Positions 9,529 to 19,721 of a stretch of DNA of 64,000 nt are shown piece after piece. How positions within the stretch are numbered: the first letter of the stretch is position 1; every line of letters begins with the position of its first letter. Location of the stretch: the NCBI GenBank assembly GCA_023091665.1, contig JALJCQ010000013.1, forward strand, positions 1,488,001 through 1,552,000, in the 5' to 3' direction. Position numbers and translations under genes: made by a program. This DNA is from Pythium myriotylum (lineage: Eukaryota; Oomycota; Peronosporomycetes; Pythiales; Pythiaceae). The notes under the pieces were generated by a model. The model did not search any database. It worked only from the letters and a program-made list of their open reading frames with translations, and had not been told where the DNA came from.

Positions 9529-10737
9529 TCACGAATTGATGGAGAACTCGCCAACTACCAGTTGGTTCAAGGCGCGGTTGCCATCCCAACCGCCGAAGAT
9601 GAACAAATTGGATCCGACGATACTGGTCGTGTGCCCATATCGATTGGCGACTGCGATCCCATGAGATGCGACCTGAAACCACTGCATCCTGGTGATGTCA
9701 AGGGCACGCACGTAGGACGACGTCATCTTGAACTTTCGCGTATTCTCCTTGCGCGTTGACCGGTTCTCTTGGCCACTTGCAAGTCTCTCCTCTCTTGCGA
9801 GCATATCGACGAGTTCTTTGACTTGTTTATCACCCATGTACAGTGGTGTACGCTCGGTGCCGGACCATCCACCCAGTAAGAAAGCAATCTCGTTGTGGAG
9901 GCACACCGTTTGGCCAAACGTACCCAGTGGATACTCGCCCGTGAGCCGCGGTCGACTCCACGTGTTGGACTCCGTGTCGAAGAGAAAGATGTCCTTGTTG
10001 TAGACAGGAAGTGCCTCCGTAGTGACGCTATAGCCACCATAGACCATAACGAGATCGCTCGAAACAGCAACCATTGAGTGGTCATGGCGAGGCGTTGGAG
10101 CCTTGCCGCCGCACTTGGGTTTGTGCCACGTGAATGTGGTCGAATCGAAACGCCACAGATCGTTCATGCTCTTCTTGCCGTCCCAGCCGCCGAACAGCAG
10201 CATTTGCTCGTCATCTACTGACGCGACTTCGTGACCGAATCGTGCGGCGGGACAATCCGTAGTCCACTGGACCTGGAACCAGGCCACGGAGGCGAGATCA
10301 AGAAAGAACATGTCGCGGAAGACCTGCGAGCCTTCCCCACGACCGCCGAACACAAACATACGCGCGTTCCCGCTCAAGAGGATCGCGCTGTGGTTGTATC
10401 GAGGGCGAGGCACAACGGCGTCTCGCTCGCGGAACGGGATCTCATGCCATGATGACGCCTCCAGGTCGAGTCGGTGGAGGTCGTTGAGGTACACGAAGGC
10501 GCCATGGCCGCCGAAGAAGTGGCCACCGAACACGAGAAGCTGCGTGTCAGCGAGACACGCACTATGGCCGCCGCGGGCACTCGGCGGCGTGCCTTCCACT
10601 GTTGGCGTAGACCAGACAATCTCGACGCGGCTAGCACGCGACGGCGGCTCAGGGTTTCCCTTGCGAGGAGTCGCATCGGTCTCGGGCGAAGCTGCTGTCG
10701 GGCTGCGTGGAGAAGCTGTCTTGGCAGGTGAGCGCAT
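9529..10737 (-). CDS. Kelch-repeat beta-propeller protein
   Basis: A 402-residue protein starting at ATG 10737. The frame stays open further upstream to 10932, but that part has no kelch similarity. A short Ser/Pro-rich N-terminus is followed by six kelch-type repeats. Each carries a hydrophobic run plus GG (LLVFGGHFFGG, MFVFGGRGEG, MLLFGGWDGK, VMVYGGYSV, AFLLGGWSG, LFIFGGWDGN) and a downstream aromatic W. Six repeats suit a single propeller. A charged helical insert (roughly residues 295-330, Lys/Arg/Glu-rich) interrupts between repeats five and six. No BTB, F-box or phosphatase domain is attached, so the role is probably protein-protein scaffolding. The partner is unknown. Confidence 0.85.
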   Translation of the reverse strand: MRSPAKTASPRSPTAASPETDATPRKGNPEPPSRASRVEIVWSTPTVEGTPPSARGGHSACLADTQLLVFGGHFFGGHGAFVYLNDLHRLDLEASSWHEIPFRERDAVVPRPRYNHSAILLSGNARMFVFGGRGEGSQVFRDMFFLDLASVAWFQVQWTTDCPAARFGHEVASVDDEQMLLFGGWDGKKSMNDLWRFDSTTFTWHKPKCGGKAPTPRHDHSMVAVSSDLVMVYGGYSVTTEALPVYNKDIFLFDTESNTWSRPRLTGEYPLGTFGQTVCLHNEIAFLLGGWSGTERTPLYMGDKQVKELVDMLAREERLASGQENRSTRKENTRKFKMTSSYVRALDITRMQWFQVASHGIAVANRYGHTTSIVGSNLFIFGGWDGNRALNQLVVGEFSINS

Positions 10738-11056
10738 GGCGGAAGTCGTAACCTGAACGATGTGCGTGCGATTATGACGGGTATTTTTGCATGGCGACAA
10801 ATCAACCGTCAGGTTTGAGCCCAACGGCTCCGTCAGAGTGTAAGGTCCTTCGTTGGTACTGCGATACACCACGAGGGAACTTGACAACGATGGAGAGGGA
10901 GTTGACGTCAAGGTGCACGAGCAACGGCACAAACTTCTAGAGATGGCCCCGAAGTCTTTCTGTTTGAAATATGCAGGGACTTTCTACAGCCCGACCTACT
11001 TTGCTTCTCTGGCCACACATCCCTCTGCCTGCTCTTACTCGTGCCTCAGCTTCTTC
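10738..11056. other. Intergenic region between kelch and eEF1E1-like genes
   Basis: 319 bp with no supported gene. Both flanking genes are on the minus strand, so this should contain the kelch promoter and the 3' UTR of the upstream gene. Confidence 0.5.
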
Positions 11057-11587
11057 TTAGACGGTGAGCGCGTACTGCTTGTGCGTGAGGGCGACGATGT
11101 CGAGGTCTCGAAAGCCGCGCACGCCGACCGTGTGCTGGATCTGGTCGAACCAGCGCGTGAGGTTGGCGAACTCGTCGCGCTGCTTGGCGCTGAAGCCCTT
11201 GACGGCGGCGTGGAGCACCCAGAAGAGCGCGGCGTCGGCGAGCGTCACGCGGTTGGCGGCGAAGAAGCTCTTGGTCTGGAGCGTGGCCTCGAGCACTTTC
11301 CAGTGCGCGGGCGCGGCCGCGGGCGGGCAGCGCGTGATGCCGAGCGCAAAGTCGAGCCACATGGCGATCTGCGCCTTCTCGAGCGGCGTGGCGCCCACGA
11401 GCTCGGCCTCGCGGTCGGCCTGGCGCGCAAAGTGCTTGGCGATGGCGTTGACCTGGTAGAGCTCGTTGTGCTTGGCGAGCCGCACGCGGATGGGCCCGGA
11501 CGCCGCCGAGCCCGTGTTGACGCCGCAGAAGCGCGCGAGGAAGCGCAGGAACTCGGCGTGCGGCGACTTGTCGAGCGACAGCGACAT
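11057..11587 (-). CDS. eEF1E1/AIMP3-like GST-C-domain protein
   Basis: 176 residues from ATG 11587; the frame is open further upstream to 11722 without similarity. The protein matches the layout of eukaryotic eEF1 epsilon-1 (AIMP3/p18, 174 residues). A short degenerate N-terminal part leads into the motif NAIAKHFARQADRE, then GATPLEKAQIAMWLDF. An all-helical GST C-terminal domain with the VTLADAALFW N-cap motif follows, then TRWFDQIQHTVGV. In animals this protein docks methionyl-tRNA synthetase in the multisynthetase complex. In an oomycete that role is an inference. It has no EMAPII-type tRNA-binding domain. An alternative is a free-standing GST-C domain from another synthetase cofactor. The divergent gene at 11883 begins about 295 bp away. 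Confidence 0.75.
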   Translation of the reverse strand: MSLSLDKSPHAEFLRFLARFCGVNTGSAASGPIRVRLAKHNELYQVNAIAKHFARQADREAELVGATPLEKAQIAMWLDFALGITRCPPAAAPAHWKVLEATLQTKSFFAANRVTLADAALFWVLHAAVKGFSAKQRDEFANLTRWFDQIQHTVGVRGFRDLDIVALTHKQYALTV

Positions 11588-11882
11588 GGCTTCTGAGGTC
11601 TCTTTCGGCCACTCACACATGCGCGGGAGCTGCTCAATCGAACGTTGGATTGCAAAGGAAATAACCAACGCCGCCAACGAGATGGCTACATTCTGCTGCC
11701 AAGGATATGCAGAGTAAGGCATGGATTCACAGGAAGGCCTCGTCGAGCCATTCGACTGTCTGCAGAGCTCAAGAGAGCGATTGCAGCGACCGAGTCGTGC
11801 TGTGGGTGTGTGGTGGGTACACTATTCTTAGGGTGCGGACCATGGCAGAGGGAGTGTCACCGCTGGATCTTCCCAGGAGGCC

Positions 11883-14395
11883 ATGAGCTCCCAGTCGCTG
11901 CTGCCTCGAGTCAAGGAAGATGACGCCATGGGAGCCGCAGAACTCGCGCCGCTGGCGAAGCTACCGGGAATTGGTTCGATGCACCGAGCGTCGACGATGC
12001 TGCGGCAGCTGAACGAAGGCGGCTCCCGTAGAACGTCGTTTCTCGTCGATCTCCAGGAGCAGCTCATCCGCCACAAGCAAGAAGACGCCGAGCGAGAGAA
12101 GCAAAGAGAGGTGCTCAATATCCATCGCATCTTGCAGCGTCCACCCGAGACGAGAGACGCGACGGATATCGACATACTGTACGATTGGGTCATGCGAAAT
12201 GGAAGCACGAACAAGATCTTCCAAGGTGCCCAAGAAATCATCTGTAAGACGATCTGCCGGGAAATGACGCTGCTCGAGCTGCCGACGCGAGGGGTCGTGT
12301 GCTATCAGGGTGACTACGGCGACATCTTCTTCATCATCATTTCAGGATCAGTCTCACTGTATGTCGAGACCAAGAAGAAGCTGTTGCCGTCCGCAAACGA
12401 TAACAGTGGAAGTACGAGTAATCCCGCTGGAGAGTCCAAACACCAAGAGCGATACCGTCAACATCGAGCCGAAAGCGAACCCGACGAGGAAGATTATAAG
12501 GGCGAGTTCAAGCCAGAGATGTACGGATCCTTTATCAAGCAAATCGGAGCGGGCGGGACTTTCGGTGAGCTTGCCGTGATGGACCCAACAGCCAAACGCT
12601 CTTGTACGATTCTTTGCGACGTTCCTACTTCGTTCATCTGTCTCAAAAGAGCTGCATACCAACGACTGATACGGATCACCAACTCTTCGCAGCTGGATTT
12701 CACGCAGGTTGAGTTTCTGGAGACGTTGTACTTTTTCGATGGTTGGCCCCATAGCGAACTCATGCGTGTCTCCAACCGACTGAGACACATGACATTCCCA
12801 GCCGACAGCCATCTTACACGGATCGCCTCGGAAGCTAATTTGATATTTTTCATTTACTCGGGTATCGTCCAGGAAACGATACCGCTCGTCCACCATCTAA
12901 ACGACAATGGAAACGTCGTGAAATGCACAACACTCGAAAGCGACTCGGCACTTCGGAAAACACTCCAGGATCTCACCCTGGCGGATCGAAAACTGCAACA
13001 GCAGCGTCGGCGCGTCGCGTTAGAGGTGAACCTCTATCAGGACCATGATATTTGCGGCGAGTTTCCGATTATCTTCAATAAGCCGATGAGTAACACTGAT
13101 CTACTGGCAGTTACGGACGTCAAGGTGCTCATACTCGATGTAAGATCACCTGTGACAGTTCCCTGTGTCGGTTCTTATGGGTCTTCGATCTAACAAACAG
13201 CGCGAGACCTGGCGAGATGTTTTCTTTATGCACGGTCTTGAACACGTCAAAGAAGCACACCAGCGGTTTCGGCAGCTTGCTCAATCACGCGAGACGTGGC
13301 GACAGACGCGGCTCAAGTTGGAGCTCGCCAATCCAGGTCTTCACATCACCCTGTAAGCTTCTGCTGAAAATTTTCATGACATGCTCACATAACGCATATG
13401 GACAATTGTTCAGCTCAACCAAATCAATGATGCAGGATGGGAGGTGTATGTGCGGCTGGTGCGGAAGCATTGAGCATATCACGGGCGACTCGAGTTGCGC
13501 GGCACTCGTGGCGTCAAAACAGCGACAAGCGGATAAGCAGAGGAAAAAAGACGCTGAGAAGTCGTCTCCGTCACCGAAGCGCGCGCGAACTCCCGGCACA
13601 GGAGGAGGGATCATCACGGCAGAGGGCATGTCGGCCAAGGCAAATGCGGTCAAGAACACACTCACCTTCGTGAATCAACTCCACGAAACAGCAACTCGAA
13701 AGGCGTCCGCGCTAGCGATGGGTATCAGCCTTGCAGACTACAAAGCTGGGAGTGCCGCGTTACGCCCAACTACTCCACGCACACCATCAGACGGTAGTCG
13801 TGGTGCAACTCCGCGCCAGAACGCGCTACGAGAAGCAGCGCAAAGGATCATCAATGAGCGCCAGCAAACGCCGATGCATCCCGAAACAACACTGGATTCT
13901 CCGACACAAATCGACTTGGTCCCACGTAAGCGTGCTGTTGTTGCAACCAAAAGCTCAGGGGACATTTTGCGGTTGCGAGCGAAAAACATTTATGAAGTAC
14001 TGAATGCTGCTCGAGAAGAGCAAGCACAGACCGTGCCACCAGTCAAAGTAGAAGAGGTTCGCAAAGGAGCCTTCACAGAAGAACTCTCATCCCAGTACCG
14101 CCAGGAGCTCGTTCGCAAGACGAAACGAGTAGCTAAGATTCAGCAGTACTATGAAACTCGATGTCAAGTACTCGAAAAGATCCAACAAGAAGACCGATCG
14201 CACACACCAACTGGCGGCAAGTCATTGCCGCGAAAGCCCAAGATTCCGAAACCTCAAAGGAGGCTCGCAATGTGCTCGAAGAACCGAGAACCTCGCCCAG
14301 ACCGTTTTAACCGCAAGATTAACCGCATGCTGAAGAAGATGTGGGTCCAGGACCACCCTATTCCAGTTGTCGAAGAGAGTTTGCGCGATTTGTGA
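11883..14395 (+). CDS. Cyclic-nucleotide-binding-domain protein
   Basis: Exons 11883-13139, 13201-13352 and 13414-14395, with introns GTAAGA..CAG and GTAAGC..CAG. The N-terminal third is helical. A CNBD-type beta barrel follows (roughly residues 125-270), with RGVVCYQGDYGDIFFIIISG and the phosphate-binding-cassette-like FGELAVMDPTAKRS. About 55 acidic, low-complexity residues are inserted between the early and late strands. A second, more degenerate cNMP-like barrel may follow. The C-terminal half is basic and Ser/Pro-rich, suggesting disorder and nuclear or cytoskeletal contacts. No kinase or channel domain is present. Just after 13414 two frames are briefly open, so the second junction is less certain than the first. 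Its stop is 19 bp from the convergent KdsA stop. Confidence 0.75.
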
Positions 14396-14414
14396 ACGTA
14401 TGTTTCACGAGACA

Positions 14415-15447
14415 TCATTTTCTTATTGCGCGTGAGGCCATGGCGATATCCTTCAGCTCTTCGACGAGTTCCTGTAACTCATCGATCGGGATCATGTTGG
14501 GGCCATCACATAGAGCCTTTGTTGGATCTGGGTGGGTCTCCATGAAGAATCCGTCGACACCGACCGCTGCAGCCAATCGTGCGATCGTTGGAATCATCTC
14601 GCGATCGCCAGAGCTGGTGTTCTGGCCGTGGCCGCTAGGACGCTGTACACTGTGGGTGACATCCTGTACAATAAGTCCGCCCGATTGCCGAAGCTTCGGT
14701 AGATTGCGAGCGTCTACCACAAGATCTCCGTAGCCGAGCATTGTTCCTCTCTCTGTGAGCAGCAAGTCGTCGTCACCTTGCGTGACGGACACCTTCTTGG
14801 CTGCCAGTAGCTACAGAACGGAACCATAAAAAAGACCACTTCTCAGCAGAACACCAAATCAAGAGCGTCAATCGATCACACCGCACCATGGTCTCTGCTG
14901 AAAGCATTTGACCCTTCTTCATGTTCACGAGTCGCCCAGACTTGGCTGCCGCTACCAGAAGATCCGTCTGGCGACTCAGAAAAGCAGGGATCTGCAACAC
15001 ATCCACGACTTTCGCGGCCTTTTCGACTTGGTGGGTCTCGTGGACGTCGGTAAGCACGGGCAGATCGGTCTTTTCTTTGACTCGCTGCAAGATCGCGAGT
15101 CCTTCGTCGAGTCCGGGGCCACGGAAGCTGCGTCACGCAGCGTGAGTGGACTGAGATTCGACATGCTGTGGATCGGCCCCACACACCTGTTCAGATCTTG
15201 TCGGTTCGCCTTGTCGAAGCTGGCCTTGAAGACCACTGGGATCTGCAACTGGTGCTGCATGTCCACGAGTCTATTATACCCCCAGCAACATCAGCTACCG
15301 AGCCGTCTCTGGAGTGGTGACGCGCATCTCGTCTCACCGTTTGGCCACGTCCATCACCAGCGCCTCGGACTCGATCACGCACGGCCCGGCGATCAAGAAG
15401 AACGGCCGCGCGCCACGCAGCACCGCCGCGAGAGCCCGTCTCTCCAT
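14415..15447 (-). CDS. kdsA: 3-deoxy-D-manno-octulosonate 8-phosphate synthase
   Basis: KDO-8-P synthase condenses phosphoenolpyruvate with arabinose-5-phosphate. Four exons fit exactly: 15447-15338, 15270-15187, 15127-14887 and 14810-14415, giving 276 residues (E. coli KdsA has 284). Diagnostic motifs are all present: [94 protein letters not shown] and METHPDP. The cysteine in AGPC marks the metal-dependent class (Aquifex and related types), not the metal-free E. coli class, which has Asn there. Plants use this enzyme for rhamnogalacturonan II. Its product in an oomycete, which has no lipopolysaccharide, is an open question. No other KDO-pathway gene is in the window. Confidence 0.93.
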
Positions 15448-15577
15448 TGCTCTTCTGCGCCAAGAAGCCACTGCGTCAGGGTTACGCAGTGGGTACACTT
15501 TGTGTGGACCACATGATTCCTCGGAGGGAGCAGGACCCTGGCAGTGCTGGTGTGCGTGGAGTGAGGAAGATCGGAGC

Positions 15578-15649
15578 TCTCCGTTAGTATAGTGGTTAGT
15601 ACGCCTGACTGCCCTGCCGGTGGCCCGGGTTCGAGTCCCGGACGGAGGG
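15578..15649 (+). tRNA. tRNA gene, possible tRNA-Gly(GCC); anticodon arm irregular
   Basis: A 72-nt cloverleaf with a 7-bp acceptor stem (TCTCCGT/ACGGAGG, one U-G pair), a D arm containing a perfect A-box (TAGTATAGTGG) and a T arm CCGGG-TTCGAGT-CCCGG containing a perfect B-box (GGTTCGAGTCC). The loop CTGCCCT would give anticodon GCC (Gly). However, the anticodon stem has two mismatches (T-C and A-G), position 37 is C, and the body looks more like eukaryotic tRNA-Asp or tRNA-Glu. Isotype and functionality are therefore uncertain. Flanking GAGC and GCTC extend the acceptor helix by four pairs. It lies between divergent kdsA and the PTH gene. Confidence 0.65.
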
Positions 15650-15793
15650 CTCCACCTTTGCCTCAAGTGGAATCGAGATGCACCCAACGGACGAGTATTC
15701 GAACAGAGGACGACACATGTAACAGATTACACAACAGTTTTTAACTTCACTGGTTATACATGTAGGGTTACGCCGTGTCAAGTGTCGACGGAA

Positions 15794-16891
15794 ATGATCG
15801 GCGCCTGGAAGCGGCTCAAGACGCTCTCGGGCGTGGCTCTGCGTGGCCGCGCATACAGCAACGCGGCTGAGCAGACCTCGGCGGCCGCGGCGCAGAAAGC
15901 AGAGTCTCCGGCTAAGTACGAAAACGTGCGCAAGCTGCTCGTCGGTCTGGGCAATCCTGGTGACAAGTACGCCCGGACGAGGTGTGTGCGGTCGACGCGG
16001 TGCTGGGAGGTTGCGCGCCTGACAACTCACGCGTATCTGCGCGGCTGCTCGACAGACACAACATTGGGAGCACGGCCGTCGCACATTTTTTAGACACGTA
16101 CGTTCATCAAGTGCTGGTGAGTGAGCTCTGTGTGTGAGTAGCGAAACGGACGAGCGGTGCTGAGTTGGTGGACGTTGCAATAGGGAAAGAAGATTACTCT
16201 ACAGCACGAAGAGAACAACCACGGCGACGTCGCTCGCTTTCTGCTTCCATTTCAGCAAGATCTGGACGATGACAAGTACACCCACCGCGTGGACGATCTC
16301 ATCAGCCGTTCATCGCAGCGGCGCAAGGACAAGACCGTGGAGGAGGGTGTCCCCCACGAGAGTGTCAACGTCGCGCTCCTCAACCCGACGACCTACATGA
16401 ACCGATCCGGCGTGGCTGTCAAGACGTTCATGAACAGCCACAAGTGGCGGCTCAAGAAGAATCCCATGTCGCTCAACCGCCAGGACGAGCTGCTCGTGCT
16501 CACGGACGACGTCTCGCTGCCCTTCGGCACCTGTCGGTTCAAGGGCAAGGGCGGTGCTGGCGGCCAGAACGGCATCAAAGACATCATGAAGTGTGTTGGC
16601 ACCGAGCGGTTCGCCCGGCTCAAGATCGGCGTCGGGGCCCCAGAATGGTTCGTCGCCGGCAACACCGGCGCGCCGGCCGGCACTGCCATGGACAAGTTCG
16701 TTCTGGCTCGCTTCAACGCCGACGAGCAAGACGATCTGCCGATTCTCTTGGACTACGTGAACGAGCTTCTGCGGCTCTTTCTCCACCGCGGGCTCTCGCA
16801 AGCGTCGACCGTCGCCAACAGCATGGACCTGGCGACGTACAAGACGCAGTTCCTCGCCAAGTCCGGGTCGAGGAAGACAGCCACCAAATAG
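15794..16891 (+). CDS. Peptidyl-tRNA hydrolase (Pth family), probably mitochondrial
   Basis: Recycles peptidyl-tRNA. Exons 15794-15981, 16056-16116 and 16184-16891 give 318 residues. The first junction reconstructs the catalytic block ...DKYARTR-HNIGS, carrying the His equivalent of E. coli Pth His20. LLVGLGNPG, NPTTYMNRSG, VLTDDVSLPFG (catalytic Asp region) and GKGGAGGQNGIKDI are intact. The N-terminus (MIGAWKRLKTLSGVALRGR) is basic and hydroxylated without acids, as in a mitochondrial presequence. Exon 3 adds about 50 residues between the catalytic His and the NPTTY motif, so the protein is longer than the bacterial enzyme (about 195). A tRNA gene lies 144 bp upstream. This is probably coincidental. 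Confidence 0.9.
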
Positions 16892-16963
16892 AGATTGAAT
16901 GTTGCCCGAATGTGTTGCGAAGGTTGCCCAATGCCGTTTCAGCAGCTCATTTGGACGATAAGC

Positions 16964-18057
16964 ATGGGGAGTGCCGTCAAGCCGCCGCTGCCGGTGCTCG
17001 TGACGGAGCGTGACCTCCCGCGCGTCCTCGCGGTTGTGGTCGTCGGCGTCGCGTTGTCGCTGGCGCTCGCGCTCCGAGTCGACGACTGGCTCGGCGGCCC
17101 GCGCGATGCCTCGTTCTACTATCTGTACGACTTGACACGGCAGTTTGCTGTTTGAGAAGATGTCACTGAGGCGTTTGCGTGGGCGGCAGCTCGGTTGGAT
17201 ACTTTCTCCTAGCCTATAAGTTGGCGTTGATGCTGAGCCGGTTCCATGGCCACGGTATGTCCCCACTGTGCGATTGGTTCAACGAGTGGGCTGGTCACAG
17301 CAATACAAATGCGTAGGCACGTACATCTTGTATGAGATGCTCTGGGGCTGCAACATCGCCATCAACGTCGTCATTCTCGGCGTCTTTCTCTCTAGGCCTC
17401 TCCTTGTTGGGGTTGCGGTTCGTTTCGTGCATTTCATCTGCCAGGTCTTTATCGCACGATGGTGAACTGGTTGGATCATTGGTGTTAATAGATGGCGATC
17501 GTATCGGGAGACCAACTTTGTTGGTACATCGATATTGCCGCCTACTTTATCACGGGCAAGTTCCCAATCGGCGCCGTCAAGTACCTCACGTATCCGGAGA
17601 ATCGATCGTTCTCGAAAACATTTTTCGCCTCTCACCATCTCTGGTTCCTTCCACTTTGCCTGAAGGTATCCTTCTGACAATCGAACAGCTCTTTTGAATC
17701 CACGCGCCAGCCTCACCAAAACTCTAACATTCTTTTCCTGATTAGATCACGTCCTCCCATGGTGGCATGCATTCGCTCAGCTTCGTCGGAGCTGTGGCGA
17801 TCACGGCGTTTCTTGCCGTGTATTGCCGCTTCACAACCCCGTTCCAAGTGAAAGTGCGCGGCGACGACCACATCATTTACCTCAACATTAATGGCGCGTT
17901 CGAGTTCTGGAAAGATATTCATATCTCTATCCTCCATGTGCTCGACCACCGCGCGCCGCTAGTGTACCTCCCGTATCTTGCTGTGGTCGGGAACCTCGTC
18001 GCCAACGGCATTCCGCATCTAGTTCTTCTGGCAATCTCGTGGGTGATCACTCCGTAG
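16964..18057 (+). CDS. Uncharacterised polytopic membrane protein (five exons)
   Basis: I rebuilt five exons: 16964-17142, 17190-17254, 17317-17417, 17492-17665 and 17746-18057. They total 831 nt (276 residues) and keep frame throughout. Every junction falls inside or beside a membrane segment that becomes continuous only after splicing, for example SVGYFLLAYKLALML and LLVGVA-MAIVSG. About six or seven helices are predicted, with a conserved-looking HHLWFLP and an acidic FEFWKDIHISILHVLDHR stretch. I do not recognise the family. Some donors are weak (GTTTGC, GTTCGT), so cDNA is needed to confirm them. The start ATG at 16964 precedes the first helix. It follows PTH on the same strand with a 72-bp gap. 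Confidence 0.65.
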
Positions 18058-18151
18058 AAAGTCATTCTGATCACTTTGATAGAATCGCCATTAGTTGGAA
18101 CACGGTGCAGCATATCGCTGCCTTAAACTGACTCAAGCAAGCAATCACGGC

Positions 18152-19390
18152 TTATCTCCTGTCTCTTTCGGAACTACCGTCGCTCCCTCGTCGTGACCTC
18201 TTCGAATAATCGCTGCTGCTGTATCGACGCCTCGAGCTCTTCTCGTCACGATCTCGGGAACGGGAGCGTTTACTAACTCGATAAGGGCGGTCACGTCGAT
18301 CGCGAGAGCGCTCACGTGAGCTACTGCGATACCCGTGACCATGTCTTTCATCGCCGCGTGACCGATTCTCGTCTCTTCCATCGGATCGGTCGCGACGACG
18401 GCGGGCTGCTGAAGAAACACCACCAGGAGAACGAGATCGAGAGCGTGAGTGTTCGCGTGCACGCTTTGAATCCGGCGGCGAACGATCCTTCTCGTCACCT
18501 CGCATTCGGTTCGTGTTCTTTCGGTACTCGAGGGAATCCCGACGAGCATTCCGATTCGTTTCTTCTGAGGAGGATGACGAAGTCGAGTCACGACGATAGC
18601 GTTTCTTGTTCTTCTTGTGCTTTTTCTTCTTGTCTTTCTTTTCTTTCTTGTCCTTCTTTGACTTCTTCTCACGATCCTTCACCTCCCCGCAGTCTTGAAT
18701 GATGACAGTTTGAAGCGAGATGGGACGATCGTTGGCGCCAGTTTCAACGCTTTCCATCTTCCTCACAACGTCCATTCCAGTTTCTACTTCCCCAAAGACG
18801 ACGTGCTTGCCGTCCAAGTGTGGCGTCTTGGTGGTTGTAATGAAGAACTGGCTCCCGTTCGTGTTCGGCCCCGCATTTGCCATGGACAGGAGCCCAGCTT
18901 TCGTATGTCGGTGGAGAAAGTTCTCATCCTTAAACTTGGCGCCGTAGATTGACTCCCCACCCGTTCCATTACGGTTCGAGAAGTCGCCTCCCTGCAGCAT
19001 GAAGCCCTTGATAATACGGTGGAACGGCACGCCTCCATAGCCATCACAGTCAGCTCCACTCGCCACCACACACAAGACCCATCCAGAAGTACCTTTGTAG
19101 TGCAGAGGTTTTCCTGTGGTCTTGTCAATCCCAGCTTCGCCTGTGCAGAGTGCACTGCCCTCTCTCTGTCAGTTGCGTTGATGCCGAGCGAGCGGAGAGC
19201 TCAAGCGACACGCACCGGAAGTTCTCCGCGGTCAGCGGCACATCGCTGTAGAGCTTGAAGACGATGCGGCCCGCGCGCTCGCCGCCGATGGCCACGTCTG
19301 CACCCGCATCGAGTGGTTAGTCAGTCTCACGCGAGTGCGTCGGCCGCGGCAGGGACTCGTACCGAAGAAGACCCGCGTCGACTTGCCCAT
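18152..19390 (-). CDS. SR-type nuclear cyclophilin (peptidyl-prolyl isomerase)
   Basis: Four exons (19390-19363, 19297-19216, 19154-19093, 19032-18152) give 350 residues. The first about 175 residues are a cyclophilin isomerase domain: [32 protein letters not shown] (catalytic Arg), [11 protein letters not shown] and [13 protein letters not shown]. The cyclosporin-contacting Trp of CypA is His here, as in human PPIG and other SR-cyclophilins, so low cyclosporin sensitivity is expected. The rest is a Lys-rich block followed by an RS/RD-rich tail typical of spliceosome-associated proteins in nuclear speckles. All four junctions are supported by the conserved domain, including a 59-bp intron that removes an otherwise open 20-codon stretch before GVPFHRI. 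The MORN gene is divergent, 331 bp away. Confidence 0.93.
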
Positions 19391-19721
19391 GTTGGTCGAG
19401 GACGTCGATCTTTGAATGGGTCGAGACGGCAAAAATGCCATTGATTGGTTTAAAGTATGTGAAGGAGATCTCTGATTGGACATATGTTAATGTAGATATC
19501 TGTGACGTGCGCATCTATCGGTTGACGAGGAAGCTGGTGTTGGTTAGGATTCAATTGCCGAACGACTTCCGTCGTGATCATGATCAACGGGAAACTTCTT
19601 GGCGGCGACAAATATCCAAGGGACTTAAGATGTCGCGCGAATGTGGCTGTTTTTAGAGGAAGCGAGGACCCCAAGAGTCACACCATTGTTGTCGAGCCCA
19701 GCGAGTCGCCGACCTAGGACT
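19391..19721. promoter_or_regulatory. Shared upstream region of cyclophilin and MORN genes
   Basis: 331 bp between two divergent start codons. A 73-codon frame across it has no recognisable similarity. No clear TATA box or other element was identified. Confidence 0.4.

Noticed and set aside
15578..15649. tRNA-Asp or tRNA-Glu call
   Set aside because: The acceptor, D and T arms look like these, but the loop sequence does not contain GTC or CTC/TTC after the conserved T33.
16310..17266. 318-codon minus-strand frame
   Set aside because: Antisense to the PTH third exon and the following membrane gene. No domain, and strong PTH homology lies on the other strand.
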